Positions 14,825 through 24,653 of a stretch of 64,000 nucleotides of DNA are shown piece after piece. Made by a program: the position numbers and the translations under genes. Position 1 is the first letter of the stretch, and the number at the start of each line of letters is the position of its first letter. Origin of the DNA: a virus; IMG/VR virus record IMGVR_UViG_3300021438_000011, positions 1 through 64,000 of that record. The stretch is one strand, 5' to 3'. The notes under the pieces are model-generated. The model did no database searches and was not told the DNA's origin. It saw only the letters and a list, made by a program, of their open reading frames with translations.

Positions 14825-17800
14825 ATGAACAATGTTTCTAATAATTTATTAATGGCAGCAAGTTCTAGTACTACACCTGTGCCCTATCAGAATTGGGTTC
14901 GTAGAACCTATTCACCGTTCGGTGGTAGTGCAATTTCAAACTATTATTATGATTCTGTAACAAATATTAATTTCTTCCTAGGCGGTGCTGCTGTAAGAAC
15001 TACAAATCCTACTACATGGTTCGATTGGGGTAGCTCTAGTTTTGCAGGAACCTCAATTTATTCAATTGAAAAAATAAGCACAAAATATATTGGAGCGGGC
15101 TCTTATAGCCTAGAGGCAGCTATTTCTGAAAGTACCGATGGAATTACTTGGACAAATAGTGCTGCAAGTCCGTTCTACACAAAAACTGCAACAGCAGCTG
15201 CTTATTCTCCAGAGTTAAATTTACATATAACTGTTGGTATTAAAGGTGCAGTAAGAATTACTGGTGATTTTATCACATGGTCTGTAATTCCACTCCCTAT
15301 TAATCAAAATTTTTATGATATTGTATGGACAGGGACTCAGTTCGTTATAGTTGGAGCTTTAGGTAGTATTGCAACATCCCCTGATGGAATTAATTGGACA
15401 GCAAGAGCTTCAGGAATAACTAATGATCTTTATACTGTACAATACGGTAATTCTATTCTTGTTGCTGGATCTTCAAGTTCAGATTCCTTAGTTAGTTCTG
15501 ATGGTATAACTTGGGCTGCATATATGTTTCCTGTCGGAAGTATAGCAGTGAATTCAATTACGTGGTCAAGTACATTAAATAAATTTTTAGCCGCTACAAC
15601 ACGAAGCTCAGTTGGTGGATTGTACTCATCAATAGATGGTCAAACGTGGACTTCTGTTTATACCTTTGGTGTCGGTATTTCTTATATTCTATGGGCTAAT
15701 GGCCGATTTGTGGCGGTTGGATATGGGGCTATAAATTATAATATTTTAACAAGTACAGATGGTATAACATGGAGTGTTTATGGTGCCCCTACAGGTGCAA
15801 ATGCTGTAGGTTGGTCACCCCTATATAATACATGGGTTGTTGGAGGTAATACTGTTCTTTACACAAGTCCAGATGGTACAACTTGGACTACAGGTGCCAC
15901 TGTTAATTATCAAGCTGCAGATTTTAATTGGATAAATGGAAAATTCTACTTAATTTCCACTACTGGTTATATATTAAGTAGTCCTGATGTGTCTACTTGG
16001 ACTATTATTCATAGAACAAGCTACGGTGCTTTTAATGCTCTTGTAAAAAATAATACAGCATTGGTTATTACAGGTACAAACAGTCCATCTTTCGTATATG
16101 ACGCTGATACTGGAATATGGAGATATACTAATACATGGAGAAACATTAACTCTGTATGTTACTCTCCTTCAGGATATATTGGTGTTGGACCTGCAGGTGT
16201 AGTTTACTCTAGTTCAGATGGTCTAAATTGGACTCAAATTGCAAGTATAACAACTGATGATTTATACTCTATTATTTGGACGGGTGATCAATTTATTACT
16301 GTAACCTCTAATGGTAAAATTTTCACATCAACTAACTCTACTACATGGACTCAGAGAACTTCATTTACAACTTACTCCTTAAAATCAATTGCAAAATCAG
16401 ATTCAATGTACGTAGCTGTAGGACAACTTGGAGCACTTGGGTCAAGTCCTGACGGTATTACTTGGACAGCAAGATTCTCACCTATAACGTCTACTTTAAG
16501 TTCAGTAAAGTATAATTCAACTTTAGGTACATTTATAGTTGTAGGTGATAGTGGAGTAGTTTTACTAAGTTCAGACGGTATTGATTGGAATACTGTTGCA
16601 GGGAACTATACAATATCTGGTTTTAGTTCTGCTTATTCTCCGTCTTTAAATATGTATGTTGTAGTTGGAACTGCAGGTATGCTTCGTAGTTCCTACGATG
16701 GTATCAATTGGACTACAAGAAACTCTGGAACTACTACTGCATTTTCTAGCGTAACTTACGGTAATGGAATTTTTGTTGCTGTTGGAAGTGCAGGTATGGT
16801 TCGTACAAGTACAGATGGTATTACTTGGACAGCAAGAACTTCTGGTGTAGCTTCTGCTTTATCTACAGTAACATGGGATGGTAACTTATTCATTATTAAT
16901 GGAGCTTCTGGTATTACCCTGACTAGTTCAGACGGTATTAATTGGGCAAATAGTGTATTAAATCCTACACTGAGTGGACTAAGTTCAGCTTATTCTCCAT
17001 CTTTAAATATGCACGTATTAACTGGTACAAATAGCTCACTTCTTACAAGTACTGATGCAGTGAACTGGAGAGCTAGGCTTTTGTATAAATCTGCAGAAAC
17101 AATTTCAGGTAGTATTTGGGCCTCAACAAAATTTATAGCTCCTGTTGCTGCTACTGCAAGTACTTATTATAGTAGCACCGATGGTGTTACTTGGGTGAAT
17201 CATGCCGCAAATACTGCTTTATCTGGCAAGGCGGCATATTCTCCAACTTTGAATAGGACCGTAGCTATAGGGGCTTCTGGAACAATTATTGTAAGTTCAG
17301 ATGGTCTTCGTTGGAATAAGATTCCACCGTTAAATAGTCTTGCTTTTACACAGGTAATATGGGGTGGTAGTCAATTCATAGCTATTGCTCCATCTGGTAC
17401 AATTATTACTAGTAGTGATGGTTTGACTTGGACGGTAAGAACTTCAGGGACAGTTAGTACATTAAGTGCTATAGCATATAACGGAAGTAAATATGTAATT
17501 GTAGGCACAAGAACTCTTTTAACATCAACAGACGGAGTTACATGGACTGTTAATACACCCATGTCAACTGATTTTTTCACAATTGTTTGGAATGGCAGTC
17601 TGTTTATAGCTGCAGGACTTTCAGGAGCAATTCAAACATCGCCTGATGGAATTACTTGGACAGTTAGAACATCTGGTACAACTAACCAATTTTCAGGTAG
17701 TGCTTATGGTGTTGGATTATCTGTCCTTACAGGTTTAACTGGAACGATTAAAACATCTCCTGATGGCATTACTTGGACAACTAGAACATCTAATACTACA

Positions 17801-19069
17801 TCAACACTGAATGATGTAGTATTTTCTGGGAGTTTGTTTGTGGCTGTAGGTGCTGCAGGCGTAATTAGAATATCTAATGATGGACTTAATTGGACTACTG
17901 TTACATCGCCAACAACTCAAACTTTGAATACCGTGGTATATACTGCAGATATGTTTATAGCAACAGGTGCTGCAGGAACTATTATCACTTCAACCGATGG
18001 TTCTACATGGGTAATTCGTAGTTTACCGGGTAGCGTTACAGGTCAACTTAGTACAGCATGGAATGGAAGTTTAGCTGTAGTAGTTGGCAGTGGAGGCTCA
18101 ATTAGAACAACTACTGATGGAATCACAGCTATTGCAAGAACTTCAGGAACTTCTGCCGTTTTAAACTATGTGATATGGGGTGGCAGTCAATTTGTAGCTG
18201 TTGGAGCTTCTGGTACGATTCTTACATCACCTAATGGTGTTACTTGGACTGTACGAACTTCGGGTACAGCTAATGCTTTATATAGTGTGGCATGGACTGG
18301 AACTCAGTACATAGTAATGGGAGCGTCAGGAAGAGTTCTTTCCAGTGTAGATGGCATTACATGGACTGGTATAACTATTTCTGATACTAATACCTATTAT
18401 TCTGTTCAATGGGATGGTTCAAAATTCGTAGCAGTAGGTGGAACAACGTCTGCCAAAATTATTACCAGTACAGATGGCATAACATGGTCAGATGTCACCC
18501 CAAGCTCTATTTCAAGTTTGAACGGTTCTTTGTATAGTTTAACATATACAGGTACTAAATACGTTGCCGCAGGCAATTGGGGAATGATTCTAACCAGTAC
18601 GGATGGTACTAATTGGACAGTTCTTTCTAATGGTCTTCGAAATATCACTACTACTTTTTACGGTACAGCTAAAGGTATTAACCAATCCGTCACTGTTGGA
18701 GGTACTGGAACAGTCCTTCGAACTATAGATCAAGCTACAAGCTTAACTATACCATCTATTACTACTAGTGCACTTTATGATGTAGTTTGGAATGGAAGTA
18801 TCTATGTAACTGTTGGAGCGACAGGTGTAATCTTTACATCTCCAGATGGCATTACTTGGACATCAAGAGTGTCCGGTACTACCGGAACTTTTAATAGTAT
18901 TACATGGACAGGTTCAGAATTTATTGCAACAGGTACTTCGACAAGAAAAAGTACAGATGGTATAACTTGGACTGCAGGCCCCAATCTTAGTACTATGTAC
19001 AGTGTACGAACATATCCAAATTTGGTATTAGCTGCTGGTCTAAGTTACTCAATTTGGACTGCAATTTAA
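14825..19069 (+). CDS. giant Asp-box (BNR-like) repeat protein, probable receptor-binding fibre
   Basis: The 1414-residue protein consists almost wholly of about 30 copies of a repeat of roughly 40-45 residues. Each copy has a hydrophobic strand (FVAVGASG-like), a turn S-x-D-G-I-T-W-T and a linker such as RTSGTTN. The S-x-D-G-x-x-W core matches Asp-box or BNR repeats, which build beta-propellers in sialidases and PSII assembly factors. No catalytic arginines of sialidases are evident, so binding rather than cleavage is more likely. It is the largest fibre-block gene and the best candidate for surface recognition. Confidence 0.8.
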   Translation: MNNVSNNLLMAASSSTTPVPYQNWVRRTYSPFGGSAISNYYYDSVTNINFFLGGAAVRTTNPTTWFDWGSSSFAGTSIYSIEKISTKYIGAGSYSLEAAISESTDGITWTNSAASPFYTKTATAAAYSPELNLHITVGIKGAVRITGDFITWSVIPLPINQNFYDIVWTGTQFVIVGALGSIATSPDGINWTARASGITNDLYTVQYGNSILVAGSSSSDSLVSSDGITWAAYMFPVGSIAVNSITWSSTLNKFLAATTRSSVGGLYSSIDGQTWTSVYTFGVGISYILWANGRFVAVGYGAINYNILTSTDGITWSVYGAPTGANAVGWSPLYNTWVVGGNTVLYTSPDGTTWTTGATVNYQAADFNWINGKFYLISTTGYILSSPDVSTWTIIHRTSYGAFNALVKNNTALVITGTNSPSFVYDADTGIWRYTNTWRNINSVCYSPSGYIGVGPAGVVYSSSDGLNWTQIASITTDDLYSIIWTGDQFITVTSNGKIFTSTNSTTWTQRTSFTTYSLKSIAKSDSMYVAVGQLGALGSSPDGITWTARFSPITSTLSSVKYNSTLGTFIVVGDSGVVLLSSDGIDWNTVAGNYTISGFSSAYSPSLNMYVVVGTAGMLRSSYDGINWTTRNSGTTTAFSSVTYGNGIFVAVGSAGMVRTSTDGITWTARTSGVASALSTVTWDGNLFIINGASGITLTSSDGINWANSVLNPTLSGLSSAYSPSLNMHVLTGTNSSLLTSTDAVNWRARLLYKSAETISGSIWASTKFIAPVAATASTYYSSTDGVTWVNHAANTALSGKAAYSPTLNRTVAIGASGTIIVSSDGLRWNKIPPLNSLAFTQVIWGGSQFIAIAPSGTIITSSDGLTWTVRTSGTVSTLSAIAYNGSKYVIVGTRTLLTSTDGVTWTVNTPMSTDFFTIVWNGSLFIAAGLSGAIQTSPDGITWTVRTSGTTNQFSGSAYGVGLSVLTGLTGTIKTSPDGITWTTRTSNTTSTLNDVVFSGSLFVAVGAAGVIRISNDGLNWTTVTSPTTQTLNTVVYTADMFIATGAAGTIITSTDGSTWVIRSLPGSVTGQLSTAWNGSLAVVVGSGGSIRTTTDGITAIARTSGTSAVLNYVIWGGSQFVAVGASGTILTSPNGVTWTVRTSGTANALYSVAWTGTQYIVMGASGRVLSSVDGITWTGITISDTNTYYSVQWDGSKFVAVGGTTSAKIITSTDGITWSDVTPSSISSLNGSLYSLTYTGTKYVAAGNWGMILTSTDGTNWTVLSNGLRNITTTFYGTAKGINQSVTVGGTGTVLRTIDQATSLTIPSITTSALYDVVWNGSIYVTVGATGVIFTSPDGITWTSRVSGTTGTFNSITWTGSEFIATGTSTRKSTDGITWTAGPNLSTMYSVRTYPNLVLAAGLSYSIWTAI

Positions 19070-19078
19070 AAGGAACAT

Positions 19079-19519
19079 ATGTACGCATATATTGAAAACA
19101 ACAAGTTTATTCGATGGGTTGATTTGAAAAAAGATTACCCAAATATTTCATTTCCTTCTGTCATTACTTCATCTAATTTACCAGATGGTGTTGTGATGGT
19201 TGAAATGAACAACCCACCTCTCATTCCAAATATCGATGAAAATATTATTAGAAAAGATGAGCCTATTCTAGTAAATAATACTTGGAAATTGGACTATGAG
19301 TTTCAAAAGAAAAGTCCAGAAGAGTTTCAGATAATTATTCAGGAAGTATCTAATCAAGTAAGACAGACACGTAACGAATTACTCTCTGAAACCGATTGGA
19401 CTCAACTATCAGACTCACCTGTGGATAAAGAGGTTTGGGCTATCTATAGACAATCTCTTCGAGATATTAGCACTCAGGAAGGATTTCCTTTCAATATTTT
19501 ATGGCCTATTAAGCCTTAA
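19079..19519 (+). CDS. tail fibre assembly chaperone-like protein (Phage_tail_APC type)
   Basis: The 146-residue protein ends with RNELLSETDWTQLSDSPVD followed by YRQSLRDI and FPFNILWP. This is the well-known pattern of phage tail assembly chaperones encoded after fibre genes (R-x-x-L-L-x-x-x-D-W-T-Q, Y-R-x-x-L-R-D). The N-terminus (YAYIENNKFIRWVDL) is also typical. It closes the fibre block. Confidence 0.8.
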   Translation: MYAYIENNKFIRWVDLKKDYPNISFPSVITSSNLPDGVVMVEMNNPPLIPNIDENIIRKDEPILVNNTWKLDYEFQKKSPEEFQIIIQEVSNQVRQTRNELLSETDWTQLSDSPVDKEVWAIYRQSLRDISTQEGFPFNILWPIKP

Positions 19520-19553
19520 TAGTAAAGAAATCAGGTGGAACTAATAATTTCAC

Positions 19554-19582
19554 TTGATTTTCCTACAAAAATATGGTATAAT
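19554..19582 (+). promoter_or_regulatory. extended -10 sigma70 promoter for protease and capsid genes
   Basis: TTGATT (19554-19559), 17-base spacer, TATAAT (19577-19582), with TGG before the -10. The -35 box lies in the 3' arm of a hairpin, AAATCAGGTG near 19529 pairing with CACTTGATTT ending at 19560, which may end transcription of the fibre block. The start near 19589 leaves too little leader for ATG 19594. Confidence 0.75.
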
Positions 19583-19614
19583 TATGTTTAAATATGCATT
19601 TTAATGGAGAGCTA

Positions 19615-20409
19615 ATGGTACAATTAAATAAAGCTAATAGCTACGCTCCTACAGAAGCTATGCGTAACAATGCTCGTAGAGGTTTAGCCTTACGTGAGAA
19701 GTGGAATAGGGGTGGTTTAGATGCCTCCCAAGCTAAGTCTGAAGGTGTTGGTTCTGGTGTTGCCAGAGCAAGAGACATCATCAATGGTAGCCTTTCCCTA
19801 GATACAGTCAAACGCATGTATGCTTTCTTTAGCAGACACGAAAAGAACTATGCACCTAAAAAGAAGATGCCCGATGGTGGTCCGACTGCTGGTACTATCG
19901 CATGGTTACTTTGGGGTGGTTCTTCTGGTCTAGCATGGGCACGTAGTATTTTACGTGAACAGCAGATTCTGAAGTCTTACATTAAAGAGATTACAGAAGA
20001 TGAATTAAATTCTGAAGATAGTCTACTTGGTGTGAAAATGCCAATTACAAAAGCTACCGATGAAGAATTAAAGCAAGCTACGTTTATCGTAATGGCTCCT
20101 GATGAAGTTGATCTTCACGGTGATATTACTACAGAACAAGAAGTTCGTAAAGCTTGTCACAACTTTAATAAGTATAGTATGAAAGCTAATCTGTTTCACT
20201 TAGTTGAGACAAATACTTTTGAATTCTGTGAAAGTTATGTGTGCCCTTCCGATTTTGTCCTTGGTGATAAATTCGTCAAGAAAGGTACTTGGGTAGCTAC
20301 AGTACAATGTTTAGATGATAGTTTATGGGCACTGATTAAATCAGGAGATATTAACGGTCTAAGTATTGGAGCATTAGCTGCAGTAGAAACAATTGAAGAG
20401 GAAGATTAA
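19615..20409 (+). CDS. XkdF-like prohead protease with N-terminal DNA-binding-like segment
   Basis: ATG 19615 is chosen because GGAG lies 7 bases upstream and an in-frame ATG at 19594 sits nearly at the transcription start. The 264-residue protein has an N-terminal helical part containing ALREKWNRGGLDASQ and SGLAWARSILRE, then from about residue 130 an XkdF-type domain (DEVDLHGDITTEQEVRKACH, FHLVET and SIGALA). The family processes scaffold and capsid during head maturation. It sits directly before scaffold and capsid genes. Confidence 0.8.
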   Translation: MVQLNKANSYAPTEAMRNNARRGLALREKWNRGGLDASQAKSEGVGSGVARARDIINGSLSLDTVKRMYAFFSRHEKNYAPKKKMPDGGPTAGTIAWLLWGGSSGLAWARSILREQQILKSYIKEITEDELNSEDSLLGVKMPITKATDEELKQATFIVMAPDEVDLHGDITTEQEVRKACHNFNKYSMKANLFHLVETNTFEFCESYVCPSDFVLGDKFVKKGTWVATVQCLDDSLWALIKSGDINGLSIGALAAVETIEEED

Positions 20410-21383
20410 TGGCTACACGTAAAGCAAAAAGAAAACTCTCAGATATTTCATTTGAGAAAGAAGGCGCTCACGTAGCGTTAACATCTAAAGAACAAGGCGG
20501 TCCTGCTAATGGTCACGATTATGCCTTAGTTCTGAAGGCAAATAAGTTTAGTGAAGAATTTGTACAAAAAATGCAACAAGTTCGAGTCACTATGGAACTA
20601 CCGGACTTTCTATCTAAGTTCTTTGGTATGTGGTCTGAAGATGCTAAAGTACTAGCAACTATGATGGGTTATGTTGAACCTGCAGACACACAAGCAATGG
20701 AAAACGAAGAAGCTCAAGCTGAAGTTCAAGACTGGATTAAAGCTCGTATGGAAGCTTTTGAAATCCTCAAGTCTGCTCACGAAGCTGAAAGCCTAGCTGA
20801 AGTTCTTTCCGAATTAGATGAAACCGAATATCTAGCAATGCTAAATGACCAAGCTCTAATTGAGAAGGCATTTAATAAAGCTAACGAATCTACAACCGAT
20901 GCTACTGCACAGGTTGGCGATACCTCACCCGCATGCGAGGTTATTAAAGAAGAGGTATCCACCTCTGTTGTAAACGTAGAATTGGAGAAATCTAACATGG
21001 ATGAAGACCTAAAAGTCGAAACCGTTGAAAAAGCTCAATTCGAATTAGTACAAAAAGCTCTTGAAGAGCAAAAAGTACAGCTCGAAAAAGCTATGGAAAC
21101 AATTGCTCAGTTTGAAGCCGAGAAGAAAGCTGCTGTAGAAAAAGCCCGTAAGAGCGAACTAGTAGAAGCAATCAAAGACGAAGCTAAAGCTGAAACCCTA
21201 TTTAAAGCTGTTAAGGACGCTTCTGACGAAGACTTCCAAGCAGTTGTAAAGACTCTAGCTGACATTCAAAAGTCAGTTGAGGAATCTGCTCTATTTAACG
21301 AGCAAGGTGCTTCTACTCAAGAAGAACCTGTTATTCAAGAATCCGCTGTGGCAAAAGTATTAAAAGCCAAGCTCACTAAATAA
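20409..21383 (+). CDS. head scaffolding protein
   Basis: The 324-residue protein has a basic start (ATRKAKRKLSD), then a strongly charged coiled-coil region of about 120 residues near 200-300, rich in Lys, Glu and Ala. Position between protease and capsid, composition and size match scaffolding proteins, which are packed inside proheads and removed by the protease. It starts at the stop codon of the protease (ATGG overlap). Confidence 0.75.
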   Translation: MATRKAKRKLSDISFEKEGAHVALTSKEQGGPANGHDYALVLKANKFSEEFVQKMQQVRVTMELPDFLSKFFGMWSEDAKVLATMMGYVEPADTQAMENEEAQAEVQDWIKARMEAFEILKSAHEAESLAEVLSELDETEYLAMLNDQALIEKAFNKANESTTDATAQVGDTSPACEVIKEEVSTSVVNVELEKSNMDEDLKVETVEKAQFELVQKALEEQKVQLEKAMETIAQFEAEKKAAVEKARKSELVEAIKDEAKAETLFKAVKDASDEDFQAVVKTLADIQKSVEESALFNEQGASTQEEPVIQESAVAKVLKAKLTK

Positions 21384-21406
21384 TTTTATTAATTGGAGAA
21401 ATAATT

Positions 21407-21742
21407 ATGGCAAATCCATTTGCAACAGAAGCAAAACGTCTTTCTAACGTTGTTAAACAAGAACTATGGCCTGAAAGTGGCTATACCCGTGCAGTTCTAA
21501 CTGTTACAGGTACAGACATTGTTCCCGGTACTCTATTAGATGCTGATGGCGTTGCTGCTGTAGCTGCTGATGTAGTTGGTATCGCTATGCAAGAAGCAAG
21601 CGGCACTAACGTTAAAGTTCTAGCCCTCGTAAAAGGCCCAGCTATCGTATCTAAGGGCGGTATTGTTCTAGGTGCTTGCGTAGCTGCTGATGTATACGCT
21701 GCTCTAGAAGCCAAGGGTATCGCAGTTAACGATGCAGTCTAA
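21407..21742 (+). CDS. head decoration or stabilising protein
   Basis: The 111-residue protein is beta-rich and Ala/Val-rich (GTDIVPGTLLDADGVAAVA and KVLALVKGPAIVSKGGIVL), the pattern of lambda gpD-like decoration proteins. Its place directly before the major capsid gene and strong GGAGAA site fit a protein made in large amounts. Codon use is biased to C-ending forms, as in the capsid gene, suggesting high expression. Confidence 0.75.
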   Translation: MANPFATEAKRLSNVVKQELWPESGYTRAVLTVTGTDIVPGTLLDADGVAAVAADVVGIAMQEASGTNVKVLALVKGPAIVSKGGIVLGACVAADVYAALEAKGIAVNDAV

Positions 21743-21779
21743 TCTGCATTTATCTAACAACTTATAAGGAATATATAAC

Positions 21780-22796
21780 ATGGCACAAGTACGTAGCTTT
21801 GAAAAACCATTTGAACTCGTTGATTATACACAAGAACTACTTTTAGTTCCTAATAAATGGGGTCTAATCAATGAACTCGGCATCTTCCGTGACGAATCTG
21901 TATCCCAGCATTCTGTTACCGTTGAAGCCAGCGAAGGCACACTAGGTCTAGTAACTGACCAAGTTCGTGGCGCTCGTAACACTATGAACAAGGACGACAC
22001 ACGTAACCTACGTTCATTCGCTATCCCCCACTTCCCTCTAGATGACGCTATCAAGCCACAGGACATTCAAGGCAAACGTGCCTACGGTTCTGCTGACATG
22101 GCTGAAACTGAGGCTGCTGTTATCGCTCGTAAGCTAGAGCGTATCCGCATGAACCACGCTGTAACTCTAGAAGCTGCTCGTGCTTATGCCCTTACAACTG
22201 GCGCTATCTACGCTCCTAACGGCACTGTAGCTGGTAACTTCTACACTGACTTTGGCGTAACCCGCAAGTCTATCGACTTCGTTCTAGGCACCAGCACAAC
22301 TGACCTAACAGCTAAGTCTGAAGAAGGTATTGCTCACATTCAGGACAACATCCTAAGTGGCGAAGTAGTTAACGAAATCATCGTTCTCTGCTCACCAGCT
22401 TTCTTCGGCAAGCTAATCAGCCACGCATCTGTTAAAGAAGCTTACAAGTACTACACCAGTACCCAAGAGCCTCTACGTAACCGTCTAGGTTCAGGCGTAT
22501 ATCGTCGTTTCGTACACGGTGGTGTTACCTACATCGAATATCGTGGCAGCTACAACGGTACAGCTCTAATCCCTGCTGGCGAAGCTTACATGCTACCTAC
22601 AGGCACTAACGATATGTTCATCAGCTACTTCTCACCTGCTAACAAGTTCACACACGTTAACACTCTAGGTGAAACTGCTTATGCATTCACATACCGTGAT
22701 CCTAAGGATTCAGAAATCACTATTGAAACTGAGTCTAACTTCTTGAACCTAGTTCGTCGTCCCGGCGCTCTAGTCAAGCTAACAACTTCTAACTGA
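21780..22796 (+). CDS. major capsid protein (lambda gpE-like, HK97 fold)
   Basis: The 338-residue protein shows the Phage_cap_E pattern: N-terminal PFELVDYTQELLLVPNKWG at about 10-28, FAIPHFPLDDAI near 79-90, LERIRMNHAVTLEAAR and a C-terminal LVRRPGALVKL. It forms the icosahedral shell. Codon choice shifts to C-ending forms relative to neighbours, consistent with selection for high expression. Confidence 0.92.
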   Translation: MAQVRSFEKPFELVDYTQELLLVPNKWGLINELGIFRDESVSQHSVTVEASEGTLGLVTDQVRGARNTMNKDDTRNLRSFAIPHFPLDDAIKPQDIQGKRAYGSADMAETEAAVIARKLERIRMNHAVTLEAARAYALTTGAIYAPNGTVAGNFYTDFGVTRKSIDFVLGTSTTDLTAKSEEGIAHIQDNILSGEVVNEIIVLCSPAFFGKLISHASVKEAYKYYTSTQEPLRNRLGSGVYRRFVHGGVTYIEYRGSYNGTALIPAGEAYMLPTGTNDMFISYFSPANKFTHVNTLGETAYAFTYRDPKDSEITIETESNFLNLVRRPGALVKLTTSN

Positions 22797-22807
22797 TAGT
22801 TGAGATT

Positions 22808-22830
22808 GCCCCCCTCACGGGGGCTTTCTA
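22808..22830 (+). terminator. intrinsic terminator after major capsid gene
   Basis: GCCCCC (22808-22813) pairs with GGGGGC (22819-22824), followed by TTTCT. The short T tract suggests partial read-through to the connector genes. Confidence 0.75.
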
Positions 22831-22905
22831 ACATAAGCATTGCATTGTAACATACCGAATGTTAGATTCAGTTCTTATGTTAGGAATATAAACAAAGGAA
22901 ACATT

Positions 22906-23307
22906 ATGACAATTCACGCACTTCGTATGGAACTAGGTGACACTGATGTTACTTTGCCTATCATGTCAGATACAGAATATCGCTACTTCTTAGACAAAAA
23001 TGATTGGTCTATTCGTAGAGCTGCCTTAGATGCTGCTAAAAGTATTCTCCTAAAACTATCAATGCGTTCAGACGAATCAGTTGATATTTTTAGTGTAAAA
23101 GGAACTGGTACAGCAAAGCAATACATGCAAGCTTTACAGATGTACATTAAAAATCCTGATCTAAATCAGAACTTACAAAACCTGCAAGGTTATGCCGGTG
23201 GTGTCAGTATTAGTGACATGCGAGCAAATGATGCTGCAACAGATAATAACGTTATTGTACAACCTTCTACTTCCCCAAGTTTTCCAACTAGCTTTTTCGG
23301 AATTTGA
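22906..23307 (+). CDS. head-tail connector protein (gp6-like)
   Basis: ATG 22906 is preceded by AAAGGAAA, so the start is here rather than at upstream in-frame codons. The 133-residue protein is helical in the first 100 residues (SDTEYRYFLDKNDWSIRRAAL) and has a disordered tail rich in Ser, Pro and Thr. The YxYFL and RRAALDAAK patterns resemble the adaptor proteins that bind under the portal. Confidence 0.7.
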   Translation: MTIHALRMELGDTDVTLPIMSDTEYRYFLDKNDWSIRRAALDAAKSILLKLSMRSDESVDIFSVKGTGTAKQYMQALQMYIKNPDLNQNLQNLQGYAGGVSISDMRANDAATDNNVIVQPSTSPSFPTSFFGI

Positions 23308-23315
23308 GGTACTAG

Positions 23316-23672
23316 ATGAATCAATTCTTAATCTCAAGCAAACGATTGATTGAAGCTCACGGTGAGTCTATGGTTTACTCTGTAGTCACTGAAGGCGAGT
23401 ACGATGTAGAAACTGGTCAAACTATTAATACAGAAACTGCATATACAGTTAAGATGTACAAAAAGCATATTAATGCAACTCAGTATAACTATCCTAACTT
23501 GGTTGGCAGAACGTCTGCAATGTTCTATCTAGTTAACACTGATATCGCTTTTGTTCCCTCTGTCAACGACAAGATTACAGTTAACTCTGAGACATTCGTT
23601 ATCAACTCTATTGTAGAGCACAGAGCACAACACGAACTTGCATTGTATCGTATTATTGCAATTAAGGGTTAA
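23316..23672 (+). CDS. head closure (stopper) protein-like
   Basis: The 118-residue beta-rich protein lies between the connector and tail completion genes, where siphoviruses encode the stopper. It contains VNDKITVNSETFVINSI, similar to minor capsid or stopper proteins. Assigned mainly by gene order. Confidence 0.6.
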   Translation: MNQFLISSKRLIEAHGESMVYSVVTEGEYDVETGQTINTETAYTVKMYKKHINATQYNYPNLVGRTSAMFYLVNTDIAFVPSVNDKITVNSETFVINSIVEHRAQHELALYRIIAIKG

Positions 23673-23674
23673 TC

Positions 23675-24202
23675 ATGATCAAGTGCGATACTTCCAAATT
23701 AGAACAACAATTAAAGAAGTTCCACGAAGAGGCCATCAAGAAACTTGAAGGCATGGTAAAAAGATTTACGTTTTCAATAGTAAGCAAAGCAATCGATAAT
23801 ACTCCAATTGGTAGTTTAGAGGCTAATTTAGATTTGTATTTAAAACGTCAAACAGACTCACAATGGCAATCTTACGGATTACAGCCTATTCCCGGTTTTG
23901 CTAAAGGCTCTTGGCGTGTATCTCTCGATGGTACATTAGAGATGCAAGAATTATACGGAGTCGCTGCTGGAGAAACAGCCGGTGATTTATCCAGAGCTGA
24001 AATGAGTTCCTACAAGTTAGGTGATACTGTCATGATCAGTAACTTTGGCCCTTATATTCGTAATATCAATAATCCATCAGACAGAGCAAGTAAACAAACG
24101 CAAGGTCAAGGTGTACTGCCACCTACGTTGGATGCTATTATGAACATCTATCAGTATCGTTTGGACGACTACTATGTGATGAAACGTGCAGATGGTTTTT
24201 AA
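23675..24202 (+). CDS. tail completion protein (HK97 gp10-like)
   Basis: The 175-residue protein begins with a charged helix (KLEQQLKKFHEEAIKKLEGM) and includes AIDNTPIGS and PGFAKGSWRVSLDG near 40-90, the pattern of HK97 gp10-like tail-joining proteins. It starts 2 bases after the stopper gene. Confidence 0.7.
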   Translation: MIKCDTSKLEQQLKKFHEEAIKKLEGMVKRFTFSIVSKAIDNTPIGSLEANLDLYLKRQTDSQWQSYGLQPIPGFAKGSWRVSLDGTLEMQELYGVAAGETAGDLSRAEMSSYKLGDTVMISNFGPYIRNINNPSDRASKQTQGQGVLPPTLDAIMNIYQYRLDDYYVMKRADGF

Positions 24203-24214
24203 TAAGGCAAGCTA

Positions 24215-24622
24215 ATGGCAATTATAGAAGTTAAAAGAGCTGCTGAAAGGCACTTAAAGAATTTAACTCCTGTTGTATCTACAGCATGGGAAGGTGTTAG
24301 TTTTACGCCTCCATCTGATCTATACCAGAGAGTTCAGTTTATGATTCAAAGGCCCACTGATCCAGTATTAGGTAGAGGGTTTCATAGAGAAAATATTACA
24401 ATGCAAGTCTTTATTGTAGGAGCTACAAACAAAGGAACTGCAGAAGTAATTAATCGTGCAGAATTAATTCGAGAGCATTTTAGCAAAGGCTTTACGGCGC
24501 TAGAAGGTAACGTAAGAATTCATGTACTTAGCACACCTCAGATTGCTGGTAATTCAGTAGTTTCAGATCGGGTTATTTGCCCTGTGTTAATCGAATTAGT
24601 TGCAGAAGTTTATTCTAACTAA
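24215..24622 (+). CDS. tail terminator protein-like
   Basis: The 135-residue protein follows the tail completion gene and precedes the tail tube gene, the standard place for the terminator that stops tube growth. QRVQFMIQRPTDPVLG and FIVGATNKGTAEVINRAELI fit gpU-like or DUF4128-like proteins. Confidence 0.65.
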   Translation: MAIIEVKRAAERHLKNLTPVVSTAWEGVSFTPPSDLYQRVQFMIQRPTDPVLGRGFHRENITMQVFIVGATNKGTAEVINRAELIREHFSKGFTALEGNVRIHVLSTPQIAGNSVVSDRVICPVLIELVAEVYSN

Positions 24623-24653
24623 TCAACGGGTTTTCTGATACCTTTAAATCAGT

